From Anaerohalosphaera lusitana (GTDB lineage Bacteria > Planctomycetota > Phycisphaerae > Sedimentisphaerales > Anaerohalosphaeraceae): 64,000 bases of DNA. How positions within the stretch are numbered: position 1 is the first letter of the stretch; each line of letters opens with the position of its first letter. The position numbers and the translations under genes are program-made. Shown here in pieces: positions 1 to 11,223 of this stretch. The stretch spans positions 2,840,593 to 2,904,592 of the forward strand of contig NZ_CP019791.1 in assembly GCF_002007645.1 (NCBI RefSeq), in the 5' to 3' direction. Below the pieces are notes generated by a model, which saw nothing but the letters and a program-made list of their open reading frames with translations, made no database searches and was not told the origin of the DNA.

Positions 1-2057
<2,057 letters not shown>

Positions 2058-2094
2058 TCATAACCAAAGACCCGAAACAAGGCCAGTTCGCATA

Positions 2095-5000
2095 TCACAT
2101 GCTTCCAGAAGCAAAACCGTCCGGAGCACCGCCGGGACCGATCCAGGACATACCTTTGTATTTCCCCTGGACCTTCTCTCCGCCGCCAAATTCGGCATCA
2201 ATCCGATGTTCCCGTTCAAAATTCAAATGAATCCTCGTCACAAGATCTTCAGACGGCACAATGTGAACAACACCGCCCTTTTCTTCAACAGTACAATTAT
2301 ATCCAACCAGCTCACCATTTTCACGCTCAACAACATGAGCAGTTGTCAAAGCTACCTCTTCGAGACACTTGAATATCTCATGCACCAGGCCGTCAGTTGC
2401 GCCAATGTTCGATTTTGCATAATCGCATGGCGGCGCGAGAAACCAGCCGGCGATCATATCCCTGTAGCCTTCGCCGATGACTTCGTTTACGAACATGCCC
2501 TCACCAGGAGAATCAGGTTTTGGCTTGAAAACACGGGCCTCAACATATGGATCGGCAACAAAACCCCACCGAAGCTTGCCAGTGTCGGGATCGACCACCT
2601 GCACACACGTGCCGAGCGAATTGTACGTCTGTCTCAGCCAATCCTCTTCACCCGTCAAAAGATACATGTACCATAGACCGTAGGTACGCCAGACCGACCA
2701 CCCGCAGGGCGAGTTCATCATGTTAGGCGTGAGCTTGAGGTTGTACTGAGTCTCCCAGAACCGCAGCGTAGCCCCGTTCATCCGGCTGTCAGGTATCAGC
2801 AGCTGAGTCAGGCAGCTATGATCCAGCAGAAGCTCCTTAGCCACTTTTGTATACCTTGCACGCTCCGCCGGGTCAGACTGCATCAATGCGAAGTAGGCCA
2901 GCTGCGTCGCCGAACAGCTTATCATGCCGTCCTCGTACGTCTGCTGACCTTCTGTCTGAACATTCGCACCACGCCGGGCCAAATCGTCAATAGCTCTTTT
3001 CGCGGAATTATAGTGCCTTTCGTACCTTTCTTTCCACAGTTCACTGTCCAGAGCAAGCTCTTCTTCTACGATGGCAAGCTCTAGCATCGATTTCGCAATA
3101 TATATTACGGACGTGTAGTGAACCCCGCCGCCACTATAATAAGCTCCGTCATCGCCCTGCCTCTTGATAAGATAGTCGGCAAGATTCACCGCAATCTCGA
3201 GATCGTCAAGATTTCCGGTAGCCTGGTAACGGTCTACCATCATGCTCGCGGTCAACGCTGCATTCTGTATCCTTCCAGAGTAATACACAAGATCTGTTTC
3301 CTGGTTATAGATGAGCGGAAACATCTCCTGGAACTTCTGCTCGCACTTTGCGTCAACTAGTGGGTCCGGGAAGTACTCGCGGGCCAGAAACATTGAGAAC
3401 AGGCCATACCAGCATTCCACCGAAAGTGAAACCTTGGGCGGCTGTGCAACTATATTCTCACGGGCCTTCTTCAGATACCATGACCAGGGACGGCGAACCG
3501 AGACCATTGCCTCTGACACCTTTCCTTGCGGCGTCGAAGCCGTGAGAGTGTACACACCCATTCCGTCGTCTGGCTGATACCTGAATGCGTATGCATTTTT
3601 ACGATTCACGACAGGCACAGACTTGATCATACCACTGGGAGTCTGCACCTTCAACTCAATCGGCTGCGGAGAGTATACATTTCCCTCGACTTTCTCACCC
3701 TCGGCCACGGTATAATGTTCGATGTCGAACATTGCCCCGCCCGTAGTACTGGCCAGTTGCGGCTTTACATCTTCAAGTGACTCGATCGGCTCCAGGAAGA
3801 GCGTCCACTCCTTCTGCTCACCTGGCGAAAGCGTATCCAGCTCCTGGGGATGCCTCTCAGGCAAGGGTCCCGGGTTCAGTAAATCGAGTGAAACCGTATA
3901 AATCCTGTGCCTGTGCTGCTCATAATTTATTGTGTAAGATGCGATCGGGTCGGGACTCGACCAGCCAAGGATTCTGCGATCAGGCGTCATTCCGTACCCC
4001 CAGAAGTGCGTCTTTTCGCATCTCAGCAAAGTCGGAAAGTATTTTTCATCCCATTCAGGATAGCTAACCATGTATGAATCCACTCCAAGCCTCAGGCCGG
4101 CCCGCAGATCGGACAGTTTATCCGTGCCCTTGTTCCTTGCTTTTGCCGTCAGGGCGAGCTTTCCGTCAACGACATTATAATTTAGCTTAAAAGCTATGTT
4201 TCCCGATTCGCCTGCAAAACTGCAGTCTTTCGAATCCGACAGCTGCATCGGGACATCGGCAAGCGTACCATCGACATACATATACCACTGCGGCCCTGCA
4301 TAACTATCAGATCGAAAATCAATCTTGCCTGCAGGTGACTGACACGAGATAATCCCATTGTTGTTAAGCGTAAGCTGCCATTCCCCTTGTTGCGTTCTCA
4401 GCGGCACAGAAAACGACAACGTATCACCTTCATATGTTTTACCGTCCGCCAGTATATCCACTCTCCAGTAGTAGGTTGTATTCTCATCTAAACGGCCAAC
4501 ATCATAAGAAGTTCTCGCATCAACCGCGGATAGCGAGATGCCGTCAACAGTGTTGCCCCGGCTGTCACCAAAATCCGCATCGTCTGCTCTGAAGTATAGC
4601 CGGTAACTTTCAGGCTTAACCCCAGAAGGACGATCCCACCTCAGATCGATGTCTCGATCGACATCAATGGTTCCTCTTGCGGGATAAACCTCTTTAACAC
4701 CCAGACGTCCGAACGGTGATTCGCCATCACAGTAGATCCTTATGTTCTCATAATCTACCACGACGGGGTTGTCATCGTGTCCGCCGCGAAACCGAACCGT
4801 GTCGGCCTCAATTGAACTTATCCGCCTGCGAACATCTCCTTTCGACGGCTCACTGCCATACAGGTTTGCATCAACCCATAGATCAGCCACACCTTTACTG
4901 CCGTCCATCTTAAAAACACAAAGTGTGGTCTTTTGAGTCAGCGGAATATCGGACCCAGTCCTGCCGTCTGCAAATATGCCCCAGGTACCTGCCCCCCATG

Positions 5001-5256
5001 CCTGCCCAAAACCGGCCTTCTGCTCGCTTCCTTGCGTCAGTTCAAGTAAGTTGAAAACGCTTGGCGCGCCAGCCAGGTTGCTGAATGTCACTTGGGCAGC
5101 CACATAGTATACACCCGAAACTTTTCTCCCAAGTTCGGCTGTAACACTGTAGCTGCCGGTATGACCTTTTGAATCAGGCAGTTCAATTACATCCGCCATC
5201 AAGCTTGAAACTGACATCCAGACAACCGCCGCCGCTAAAACACCATACTTGAGCAT
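2095..5256 (-). CDS. Secreted LamG-like/FnIII protein with a six-hairpin-type catalytic region
   Basis: The predicted protein has 1053 aa. The ATG at 5256 is chosen because AAAGAGG lies six bases upstream and a signal peptide (MLKYGVLAAAVVWMSVSSLMA) begins there; an upstream in-frame start would add nine residues ahead of it. Residues 22-190 form a LamG-like module and 195-290 a fibronectin-III-type module. Both closely resemble the N-terminus of the 641-aa protein just upstream. Residues 300-550 are beta-rich. From about residue 590 the sequence is helical with repeated aromatic patches (ECWYGLFSMFLAREYFPDP, PCGWSVWRTYGLWYMYLL), as in (alpha/alpha)6 'six-hairpin' glycosidases and polysaccharide lyases. 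I cannot assign a family or catalytic acids. There is no dockerin tail. It follows a hairpin that may attenuate transcription from the locus A promoter. Secretion is confident; enzymatic role is inference. Confidence 0.7.
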   Translation of the reverse strand: MLKYGVLAAAVVWMSVSSLMADVIELPDSKGHTGSYSVTAELGRKVSGVYYVAAQVTFSNLAGAPSVFNLLELTQGSEQKAGFGQAWGAGTWGIFADGRTGSDIPLTQKTTLCVFKMDGSKGVADLWVDANLYGSEPSKGDVRRRISSIEADTVRFRGGHDDNPVVVDYENIRIYCDGESPFGRLGVKEVYPARGTIDVDRDIDLRWDRPSGVKPESYRLYFRADDADFGDSRGNTVDGISLSAVDARTSYDVGRLDENTTYYWRVDILADGKTYEGDTLSFSVPLRTQQGEWQLTLNNNGIISCQSPAGKIDFRSDSYAGPQWYMYVDGTLADVPMQLSDSKDCSFAGESGNIAFKLNYNVVDGKLALTAKARNKGTDKLSDLRAGLRLGVDSYMVSYPEWDEKYFPTLLRCEKTHFWGYGMTPDRRILGWSSPDPIASYTINYEQHRHRIYTVSLDLLNPGPLPERHPQELDTLSPGEQKEWTLFLEPIESLEDVKPQLASTTGGAMFDIEHYTVAEGEKVEGNVYSPQPIELKVQTPSGMIKSVPVVNRKNAYAFRYQPDDGMGVYTLTASTPQGKVSEAMVSVRRPWSWYLKKARENIVAQPPKVSLSVECWYGLFSMFLAREYFPDPLVDAKCEQKFQEMFPLIYNQETDLVYYSGRIQNAALTASMMVDRYQATGNLDDLEIAVNLADYLIKRQGDDGAYYSGGGVHYTSVIYIAKSMLELAIVEEELALDSELWKERYERHYNSAKRAIDDLARRGANVQTEGQQTYEDGMISCSATQLAYFALMQSDPAERARYTKVAKELLLDHSCLTQLLIPDSRMNGATLRFWETQYNLKLTPNMMNSPCGWSVWRTYGLWYMYLLTGEEDWLRQTYNSLGTCVQVVDPDTGKLRWGFVADPYVEARVFKPKPDSPGEGMFVNEVIGEGYRDMIAGWFLAPPCDYAKSNIGATDGLVHEIFKCLEEVALTTAHVVERENGELVGYNCTVEEKGGVVHIVPSEDLVTRIHLNFEREHRIDAEFGGGEKVQGKYKGMSWIGPGGAPDGFASGSM

Positions 5257-5281
5257 CCGTACCTCTTTCCAATCAGGTTCC

Positions 5282-5337
5282 AAAAAACTTTAGATATAGC
5301 TAAAGACCAGCCGACAATGCGAACCGGCCTTTAGCTA
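5282..5337 (-). terminator. Hairpin with T-run between LamG-dockerin gene and glycan enzyme
   Basis: Arms 5297-5310 and 5324-5337 can form a 14-bp stem with a few mismatches around a 13-nt loop. On the minus strand a run of six T lies about ten bases after it (5282-5287). It sits after the stop of the 641-aa LamG gene and just before the 1053-aa gene, so it could end transcription or let only part of it through. Confidence 0.6.
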
Positions 5338-5378
5338 AGAAGAGTGTGAATTTTACTAACTAGATACTGCACCAGCCC

Positions 5379-7304
5379 TTAGAGACCAGGATACAGTCCA
5401 GTGCTTAGCCAGCCCTGCGCAAACGCTGCAAAATCAGCCATATCCACTTTGCAGTCGCCGTTGAAGTCGTATTCGCTTGCGTATTCGTACAGACAAATCT
5501 GCTCACCCGTGACGTCATAATATTGCTGAGCGATTTCCTCAGGCGTCAGCACCTTCGACCATATCTGAACATCGTCCATCAGTCCATTATAGCCAAGATC
5601 AAGGACTCCATCGCTAGCATCCTCCATCTCGCCACCAATGGTGAGCATGCTTGTGTTATTGCCGGTAGGCACCGAATCGCTTGCTGCTGATAAAACGCCA
5701 TCCGTGTAAATCTTCACCTGACCAGCCTGTGGATCATACTGGCCAACCACAAAGTGCCACTGCCCATCAGTGATCTCGGGACCAAAAACGAACGTGCCGT
5801 CAGCACGCATCATAGACCCAGTAAATGTCTTGCGAAGGAACCAGAATTCCGGTGTACTTGCTGCATTTTTACCGACAATCGCTGTGTACTCATCTGTAAA
5901 GTCAGTCTTGACCCATGCACAAACAGTCATACCCTGAGGATAGAAATTGAACTTGTCTTCAGAACCTGCTATCTGAACGAGTCCGGCTCCGTTCAGATTG
6001 TCAAAACTCAAAGCGTAACTGCCTTGGATCGCATTCTGTCCATCATAAGTCATGCCCGTGCCGATGGCATCTGCAACGTTAGGATCGTAAACGGTACCAG
6101 GCCAGGTCTCAAAGCTTCCATTAGTGTCGTTGAGATTATTCTCAAATTCATAACGTGCTACAAGACGCTCGGTCATCAAAAGCGCGGTGCCGGTTGCAGT
6201 TGCATCGATGCCGTCAACGTATGCAAAATACCAGCCTTCATCCTCCTGCTGTACGTTTGTTAATGTAAGCGTAGCGGACGTCTGACCGGTCAAAGCTGTA
6301 TCCGTACTCGTGTCCGCTACCGGATCGTCGGACTTGTACCACTGGTAGCCAGTTGCATTCAGGGCTGATACGGTAAATGTGGCATCCGCTCCTGCAGCAA
6401 CCGTAGAGCCTGCCGGGTCCTGTTCTATAACTACCGACTGCGGAACAGTGGTAAAACTCAGGACATCGCCCTCATAAGTAACGCCTCCGGCGACGATGTC
6501 CACCTTCCAGTAATATGTGGCACCGTAATCCAGGACGCCGACATCATAGGAGGTTGTCGGATCAACCGGCGCAACCGATGCTCCGTCAACGATATTCGTC
6601 GCAGTATCGGCAAAATTAGGATCATCTGCCCTGAAATAAAGCTGGTAATCTTCAGGCGTAACAGTAACGGGAGCCTCCCAGCTAAGGTCAATATCCCTGT
6701 CTACATCTATCGCACCTTTGGCCGGAATGGCATTCATTACACCCACCTTGCCAAACGGCGATTCACCATTGTAATAAATCTCAATATTCCGAACATCCAT
6801 CACAACGGGATTGCCCGCGTTTCCGCCGCGGAAACGTATGGCATTTGCCTCGCTTGAACTTATACCCCTGCTCACATCAGCAGTCGCTGGTTCCGTATCG
6901 TACAAGTTTGGATTGATCCAAAGACTAGAAGTTCCGCTTGTACCATCCATCTTGTAGACGCACAATGTAGGGACACCGTCCTGCAGGGGAATACTAGAGA
7001 CTGTTTTACCTCCTGCGTAAATGCACCATGTAGTGGCGGCCCAAGCCTGACCGAAGCTTCCTGAAATACTGCCGCCGTTCATCACCTCGACCATGTTGTA
7101 AACGGCAGGAGCCCCTTCCAGATTACTATACGTCACTTCGGCTACGACATAATAGACGCCTGAAATTGAAGTTTCCAGGTCGCTCGACACATTGTACGCA
7201 TCTGTATGCCCCGTCGAATCAGGAACCTGGATAACATCCGCCATTGATGCCGCTGCCAACGCCAGAACCATACATGAACTAAATAACCTCCAACTCAACT
7301 TCAT
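5379..7304 (-). CDS. Secreted LamG/FnIII/Ig/LamG protein with dockerin-like tail
   Basis: The predicted protein has 641 aa. The ATG at 7304 has GGAAGG six bases upstream; a tandem ATG at 7307 is possible. A signal peptide ends near SMA. The order of modules is: LamG-like N-terminal domain (about 25-190), fibronectin III (195-290), Ig-like domain with the WYKSDD and DEGWYFAYV strands (295-380), a classical LamG/concanavalin domain (400-590, with GQWHFVVGQYD and YTDGVL), and a C-terminal tail DFNGDCKVDMADFAAFAQGW. The tail is like a dockerin half-repeat (calcium-loop Asp/Asn pattern). No catalytic motif is seen, so it is probably a surface glycan-binding or scaffold protein. It follows the pseudopilin by 33 bases in the sigma/FecR operon and is followed by a terminator, which suggests it is one of the most expressed products of the locus. 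Confidence 0.8.
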   Translation of the reverse strand: MKLSWRLFSSCMVLALAAASMADVIQVPDSTGHTDAYNVSSDLETSISGVYYVVAEVTYSNLEGAPAVYNMVEVMNGGSISGSFGQAWAATTWCIYAGGKTVSSIPLQDGVPTLCVYKMDGTSGTSSLWINPNLYDTEPATADVSRGISSSEANAIRFRGGNAGNPVVMDVRNIEIYYNGESPFGKVGVMNAIPAKGAIDVDRDIDLSWEAPVTVTPEDYQLYFRADDPNFADTATNIVDGASVAPVDPTTSYDVGVLDYGATYYWKVDIVAGGVTYEGDVLSFTTVPQSVVIEQDPAGSTVAAGADATFTVSALNATGYQWYKSDDPVADTSTDTALTGQTSATLTLTNVQQEDEGWYFAYVDGIDATATGTALLMTERLVARYEFENNLNDTNGSFETWPGTVYDPNVADAIGTGMTYDGQNAIQGSYALSFDNLNGAGLVQIAGSEDKFNFYPQGMTVCAWVKTDFTDEYTAIVGKNAASTPEFWFLRKTFTGSMMRADGTFVFGPEITDGQWHFVVGQYDPQAGQVKIYTDGVLSAASDSVPTGNNTSMLTIGGEMEDASDGVLDLGYNGLMDDVQIWSKVLTPEEIAQQYYDVTGEQICLYEYASEYDFNGDCKVDMADFAAFAQGWLSTGLYPGL

Positions 7305-7337
7305 CATACACCTTCCTTTCAATAAACAGATTCTTTG

Positions 7338-8117
7338 CTATTCTCTTCCTGTCGGAAGCACAATATCATAATTGGGCTTGCTCAACTGATTCCACTTGAG
7401 CACCCAAAGGTCCTCAAGGTCAACGGTTTCAACACTGCCGCCAGTCATCGCAACATTGATTGCCATACCATGCCTGTCGATGCAGAAACGCCCCATGCCA
7501 TAGCCCATACTTCCGGGAAATCTAGTATTGATGTTTTCACCGCCGTACCCGCCCCCATAAACATCCAGCGGAACCTGGTCATCACCATCTGGATGCCCGT
7601 CGGGCCAGGTGGAATCTGCAAAGGTCGGCAAGCCGCCTCGCAATGAGCTGAAATTTTGAAAACGCCTCTCAGCTGAAAACCCCCTCAGACTGCCGCTCAT
7701 CACCCAGAAATTGATTCCATAACTGCCCTTCACCGAGCCCTGAAAGACCCAGCCATTCTTGTCCGTTCCAGGAATGTAAGTTCCGTTGTCCGGACTTACT
7801 TTAGTACTGGGACAAGTCAAAATTTCCATTTTCTCCTCATAGGGATCATCCCCGGCAAGATACGGTGCCAGCCCTACAAACCAGAATCCATCCGGGTCTG
7901 CTCCGTAACTTGCACCGAAATCCGGTGCCTTGCCATTGTTTTCACCCGCGTATGTCTGCAGTGCTATCGCCATTTGCCGCAACTGCGATTTACATACAAC
8001 GGATTTTGCCTTCTCCTTGACCATCCCCAAAGCCGGCATCATAATTGCAAGAAGCAGTGCAATGATTGATATTACCACCAGCAATTCTATCAGTGTAAAT
8101 GCTCTCTTTACCCGCAT
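7338..8117 (-). CDS. Prepilin-type pseudopilin, locus A
   Basis: The predicted protein has 259 aa. The ATG at 8117 is preceded by GAGGGAG at six bases. It starts MRVKRAFTLIELLVVISIIALLLAIMMPAL (in pieces: a short basic leader, then the FTLIELLVV cleavage/methylation motif and the hydrophobic helix), which is a type IV prepilin/type II pseudopilin signal. The remainder is a globular domain of the planctomycete kind, with a conserved late region FCIDRHGMAINVAMTGG that resembles the H-x(9)-DG signature. It would be processed by a prepilin peptidase and anchored in the inner membrane or assembled in a pseudopilus. It lies between FecR and the LamG-dockerin gene, the same position as its counterpart in locus B, so it is likely part of glycan capture or secretion. 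That role is inference. Confidence 0.85.
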   Translation of the reverse strand: MRVKRAFTLIELLVVISIIALLLAIMMPALGMVKEKAKSVVCKSQLRQMAIALQTYAGENNGKAPDFGASYGADPDGFWFVGLAPYLAGDDPYEEKMEILTCPSTKVSPDNGTYIPGTDKNGWVFQGSVKGSYGINFWVMSGSLRGFSAERRFQNFSSLRGGLPTFADSTWPDGHPDGDDQVPLDVYGGGYGGENINTRFPGSMGYGMGRFCIDRHGMAINVAMTGGSVETVDLEDLWVLKWNQLSKPNYDIVLPTGRE

Positions 8118-8147
8118 ACTATACTCCCTCATTATTTCCCAGACAGT

Positions 8148-9812
8148 CTACTCAGTCGCTTGCTCGAGAATCAGCCTGGGTTCAGCAAACATTGAACTGT
8201 TCGACATCCCGAAGCTCTCATAGCTCGTTATAAGCGTGAGGAAACGATTCTCATCCGTAAGTTCCACTTCAAATTTCGCTGGTCCCGAACCGCCGCTGAT
8301 GTGCTTACTTACTACCTTCTTCTCACCATCCACCAAAACGTAGAAGTTAGCGGAAATCTTTTCTACGCTAAGATCGGACTCGGAAACACCAGCCACACTT
8401 GAAAATCGTGTAATCCGCAAACCCGGCACACGACTTCTTATTTTTTCAAGATCAAACGTTATACCCTTGTTCCTTCGCATCATGATCAACGAATCTTTTT
8501 TCGCATACTTAAGGCCACCGAGAATCGGTTCGATCGAACCTGTCGAGGCATCATAGTTTGCGATAGCTGCCCCAAAATTACCTGGAGCCACTTTGGAAGT
8601 TATATCGAACGTGTGCCCATGCGATGAAACTTGCATTGTTTCCGTATCTGTGGGTATGAACACACCGTCTATGAAATCGACAGTACTCACTTCTTTGTAC
8701 TTGTAATCATAACCGCTTTTGGCCAGAGATTCGGGCGGCATTACTTTCTCGTGGAACACTCCCGTCCTGACACTGATACCTGCATTCTTTTTGCCGCTGC
8801 CGAATCCGTTTCCGCCACCCACAATGTCAGCGAGATCCAGGCTCTGCCCACGCCAAACAAAGCCAGCCTTAGATTCTATGTCGCGCACGAATGCTTCGTT
8901 TTTAAGTGAAACATCAGATACCGTCCCCATAGCATCAACGCTTTTGGCCTGACCAGCCGCCACGTTTATGCCTTTCCTCTTTTTACCTTTACCACCAGGT
9001 ATCAACGAAGCCTTGCCTTTGATCATGTGAATATCCGAGGTCCCGTCCACATCCACTTTGACCCCAAACTCAGTGCCCAGATCTACAATCTTGCTTGAAG
9101 GCGTATCCACCGTAAAACCCGTGGCATGAAGGGGCACCTGCGAATATAGCCGTCCATAATTCAGTGACATACTTTCGCCGGTCTTGAGCTCGATTTCAGC
9201 TGGAGCTTCTAAGACCACCACTGCCCCGTAGTCGAATTCAATCTTCGCAATTCCTTTTTCAAGCCGCAACGGCCCGGACTGATTGTAAAGCAGTGAACCC
9301 GATTCCATAGAACCATCTGCTGAAGACCACTTCGCATCCACACTGTCGACTAACATTGCTACGAATTCCCGCGGGTAGGGACGGATATTGATCCAAATCA
9401 CAGCCAGCAAGACAGCCGCAACCGAAATCATCGCAGTCAATACCGCCAGTTTGCTCACTTCGCGGGTGGTCGGCTTTACTCTCAAAGCACTAGTGTGAAT
9501 CTGTTGGATAGAATCCTCACATGGCCTTTCTACCTCAACCTCCGGGGCCACTTTTTCTTCATGCGCAAGTGCTCTCCAAAGATCAAGATCTATAGCCCCA
9601 CGAGTTGGCAACTCAGCTTCGACATGCCCGAGCTTGCGAACATGCCTGAGAGCCAAATTGACCTGCAAGAGCTCAAAGTAATACTCTTCAGCATCCCGAT
9701 CGCTACTGAGAATCTGCTCCAGTCGCGCTGTAGACTGTGCATCACCCTCATCTTCGAGAAGCCTGAGTACAAGCAGTCGTATTTCGCGAAGTTTTTCGTC
9801 ATTCGCACTCAT
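8148..9812 (-). CDS. FecR-domain membrane regulator with C-terminal NPCBM-like sensor domain, locus A
   Basis: The predicted protein has 554 aa. The ATG at 9812 shares its A with the TAA stop of the sigma gene (TAATG) and has AGGAGG seven bases upstream, so translation is coupled. The cytoplasmic part (1-115) would bind sigma. A single membrane helix follows at about 120-145 (LAVLTAMISVAAVLLAVIWI). A FecR domain comes next (about 155-290, with TPSSKIVDLGTEFGV). The motif GFVWRGQSLDLADIVGGG links to a C-terminal beta-domain with GITFDL, FYVLVDGEKKV and RFLTLITSY, matching the NPCBM carbohydrate-binding family pattern. By family it is an anti-sigma/co-sensor for the adjacent ECF factor. The fused sugar-binding-type domain suggests that it reads the glycan signal directly, without a TonB receptor. 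The fusion is seen; the sensing is inferred. Confidence 0.82.
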   Translation of the reverse strand: MSANDEKLREIRLLVLRLLEDEGDAQSTARLEQILSSDRDAEEYYFELLQVNLALRHVRKLGHVEAELPTRGAIDLDLWRALAHEEKVAPEVEVERPCEDSIQQIHTSALRVKPTTREVSKLAVLTAMISVAAVLLAVIWINIRPYPREFVAMLVDSVDAKWSSADGSMESGSLLYNQSGPLRLEKGIAKIEFDYGAVVVLEAPAEIELKTGESMSLNYGRLYSQVPLHATGFTVDTPSSKIVDLGTEFGVKVDVDGTSDIHMIKGKASLIPGGKGKKRKGINVAAGQAKSVDAMGTVSDVSLKNEAFVRDIESKAGFVWRGQSLDLADIVGGGNGFGSGKKNAGISVRTGVFHEKVMPPESLAKSGYDYKYKEVSTVDFIDGVFIPTDTETMQVSSHGHTFDITSKVAPGNFGAAIANYDASTGSIEPILGGLKYAKKDSLIMMRRNKGITFDLEKIRSRVPGLRITRFSSVAGVSESDLSVEKISANFYVLVDGEKKVVSKHISGGSGPAKFEVELTDENRFLTLITSYESFGMSNSSMFAEPRLILEQATE

Positions 9813-10357
9813 TAGAGCTCCTCCTGCGCAAGTGACCGCCTGACACATCTGACTAAAAGGTCCTGAATTCGTGAAAGGTTGTAATACACGTTTCTTACGC
9901 CAGTGTTAAGTCTTTCGGCAATATTCCTGGCCCGAAGATTTTGCCAATACCGCAGTTCAATAAGCTCTCTGTCGCCCTTCTCGAGCTTCTTTACACATTC
10001 TAGGAGTTTCTCGGTCCTCTTGTTTGTCAGATCCAGTCTGGCTGGCGCTCTATCCTTCAGTTCGAACAAGAACTTATCGCTGAATTTGACTTTGGAATCT
10101 CGCTTGCGGTCTCTTCGAAATGTCAGAACCTGGTAATAGGCTATTGTCGTGCTCCAGGCTAGAAAGTCGCTGCCCTGCTCAAATCTGTCAAAATTCTTCC
10201 ACATAGCCATGGATGTTTCCTGCATAATCTCATCTGCCTCAGTATAGTTGACTACCATACTTAGAATATAGGCGTATATCTGCGACTGATGAGCAGCAAG
10301 CAGCTTAATGTATTCCTGCGTTCTCAGATTTTCAGACTTAGGACCCAAAGCTCGCAT
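9812..10357 (-). CDS. ECF sigma factor (Rhodopirellula/Verrucomicrobium type), locus A
   Basis: The predicted protein has 181 aa. Region 2 (about 20-90) contains the SQIYAYILSMVVNYTEADEIMQE helix pattern and AWSTTIAYYQVLTFRR. Region 4 (120-175) contains LEKGDRELIELRYWQNLRARNIAERL, a helix-turn-helix. This is the layout of the planctomycete/verrucomicrobial ECF family (TIGR02989-like). No strong ribosome site is seen before the ATG. It overlaps the FecR gene by one base and heads the locus A operon, so it probably directs its own and the downstream surface-protein transcription when released by FecR. The ECF assignment is firm; the regulon is inferred from position. Confidence 0.88.
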   Translation of the reverse strand: MRALGPKSENLRTQEYIKLLAAHQSQIYAYILSMVVNYTEADEIMQETSMAMWKNFDRFEQGSDFLAWSTTIAYYQVLTFRRDRKRDSKVKFSDKFLFELKDRAPARLDLTNKRTEKLLECVKKLEKGDRELIELRYWQNLRARNIAERLNTGVRNVYYNLSRIQDLLVRCVRRSLAQEEL

Positions 10358-10791
10358 CCAAATAGATTACACAATAACCGGGCACTTCAGTAAAGTAGTC
10401 CGCTTATTAGGCATTTATGAAAAGAAAAAAACAAAAAATTTCAGATTAGCTACTAAATATAGAATTTAGCGACCCTCACCAGGATTTATTTTTTGGCAAT
10501 CCGCAGGTCTGTTATTTTTTCAATTCTTATTACTCCATCAATTCCTAAGTATCGCCAATATACCAACACGAAACAAGTCGATATAGCCCAACTCTATGTG
10601 GAAATTGTGTAATAACATGTCAATACTGTGGCACCTCAAAAACATCCTTTCGAATGTCAGACCCAGAGTAAAAGCAAAGGATTGACCGTTGAAGTGTATT
10701 AGCTAAGACTTTACCTGGTACTAACTATGATTTATGTTATGATTAACAGAGGCCATTTCTCGGGGTAAATAATCTTTTTTACATCCTTGTT
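10358..10791. other. AT-rich intergenic region between locus A and the integrated element
   Basis: This stretch of 434 bases has no convincing coding frame. It must hold the promoter of the minus-strand sigma operon, but I could not pick a good -35/-10 pair. It is also where the left end of the integrated element should lie. I looked for a copy of the tRNA-Cys 3' end here and did not see one. Confidence 0.5.
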
Positions 10792-11223
10792 TCATCTGTT
10801 CGACTGTCTTTTTGCCCAGATGCTTCTGTAAAATTCTTTGAGAAGCTTCGGATAGGTCCGAACTCGTGGAAGGAAGCTCCACGCTCCGCTGCTGGGCGCG
10901 TCTTCGGGCCTGACATCCGCGACATCGATATGGTCGAAGACCCACTGGACAACCGCTCTAGCTGTGACGTTCGGCTTAGCGGCGAAAGTCTCTCGCCTAA
11001 TGCCGTCCCCGCTATCCATGCCAGCACCATCGCCAGAGTCACAACCGCCACAGTTATCAGCCACGGGTACCGACTCAAAGTCCGGCTCAAACTCTCGACG
11101 AGCTTTTGCCCATGCCTCTTTAGGGCTAAGCCCATCTCGTTTAAGTCCTTCACGAAGTTTGATAAATTCATCCCAGCGACCTTCACTCTTTAACCGTTTT
11201 TTGAATTGTTCTTTTGTTTCCAT
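10792..11223 (-). CDS. Hypothetical 143-aa protein of the integrated element
   Basis: The N-terminal 50 residues (METKEQFKKRLKSEGRWDEF, then IKLREGLKRDGLSPKEAWAKARREFEP) form a charged, helical, well-behaved protein sequence. A Gly/Asp-rich linker at about 55-75 separates it from a C-terminal domain with AVVQWVFDHIDVADV and YPKLLKEFYRSIWAKRQ. A competing frame over the same DNA has worse composition. The ATG at 11223 has no obvious ribosome site. It is the outermost gene of the mobile element. The function is not recognised; the helical N-terminus followed by a linker would suit a small DNA- or protein-binding factor, which is only a guess. Confidence 0.6.
   Translation of the reverse strand: METKEQFKKRLKSEGRWDEFIKLREGLKRDGLSPKEAWAKARREFEPDFESVPVADNCGGCDSGDGAGMDSGDGIRRETFAAKPNVTARAVVQWVFDHIDVADVRPEDAPSSGAWSFLPRVRTYPKLLKEFYRSIWAKRQSNR

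Noticed and set aside
10779..11186. 135-aa minus-strand frame with a hydrophobic segment overlapping the 143-aa gene
   Set aside because: It overlaps the 143-aa frame almost completely; its composition is typical of a shadow frame and the alternative reads as a normal helical protein.
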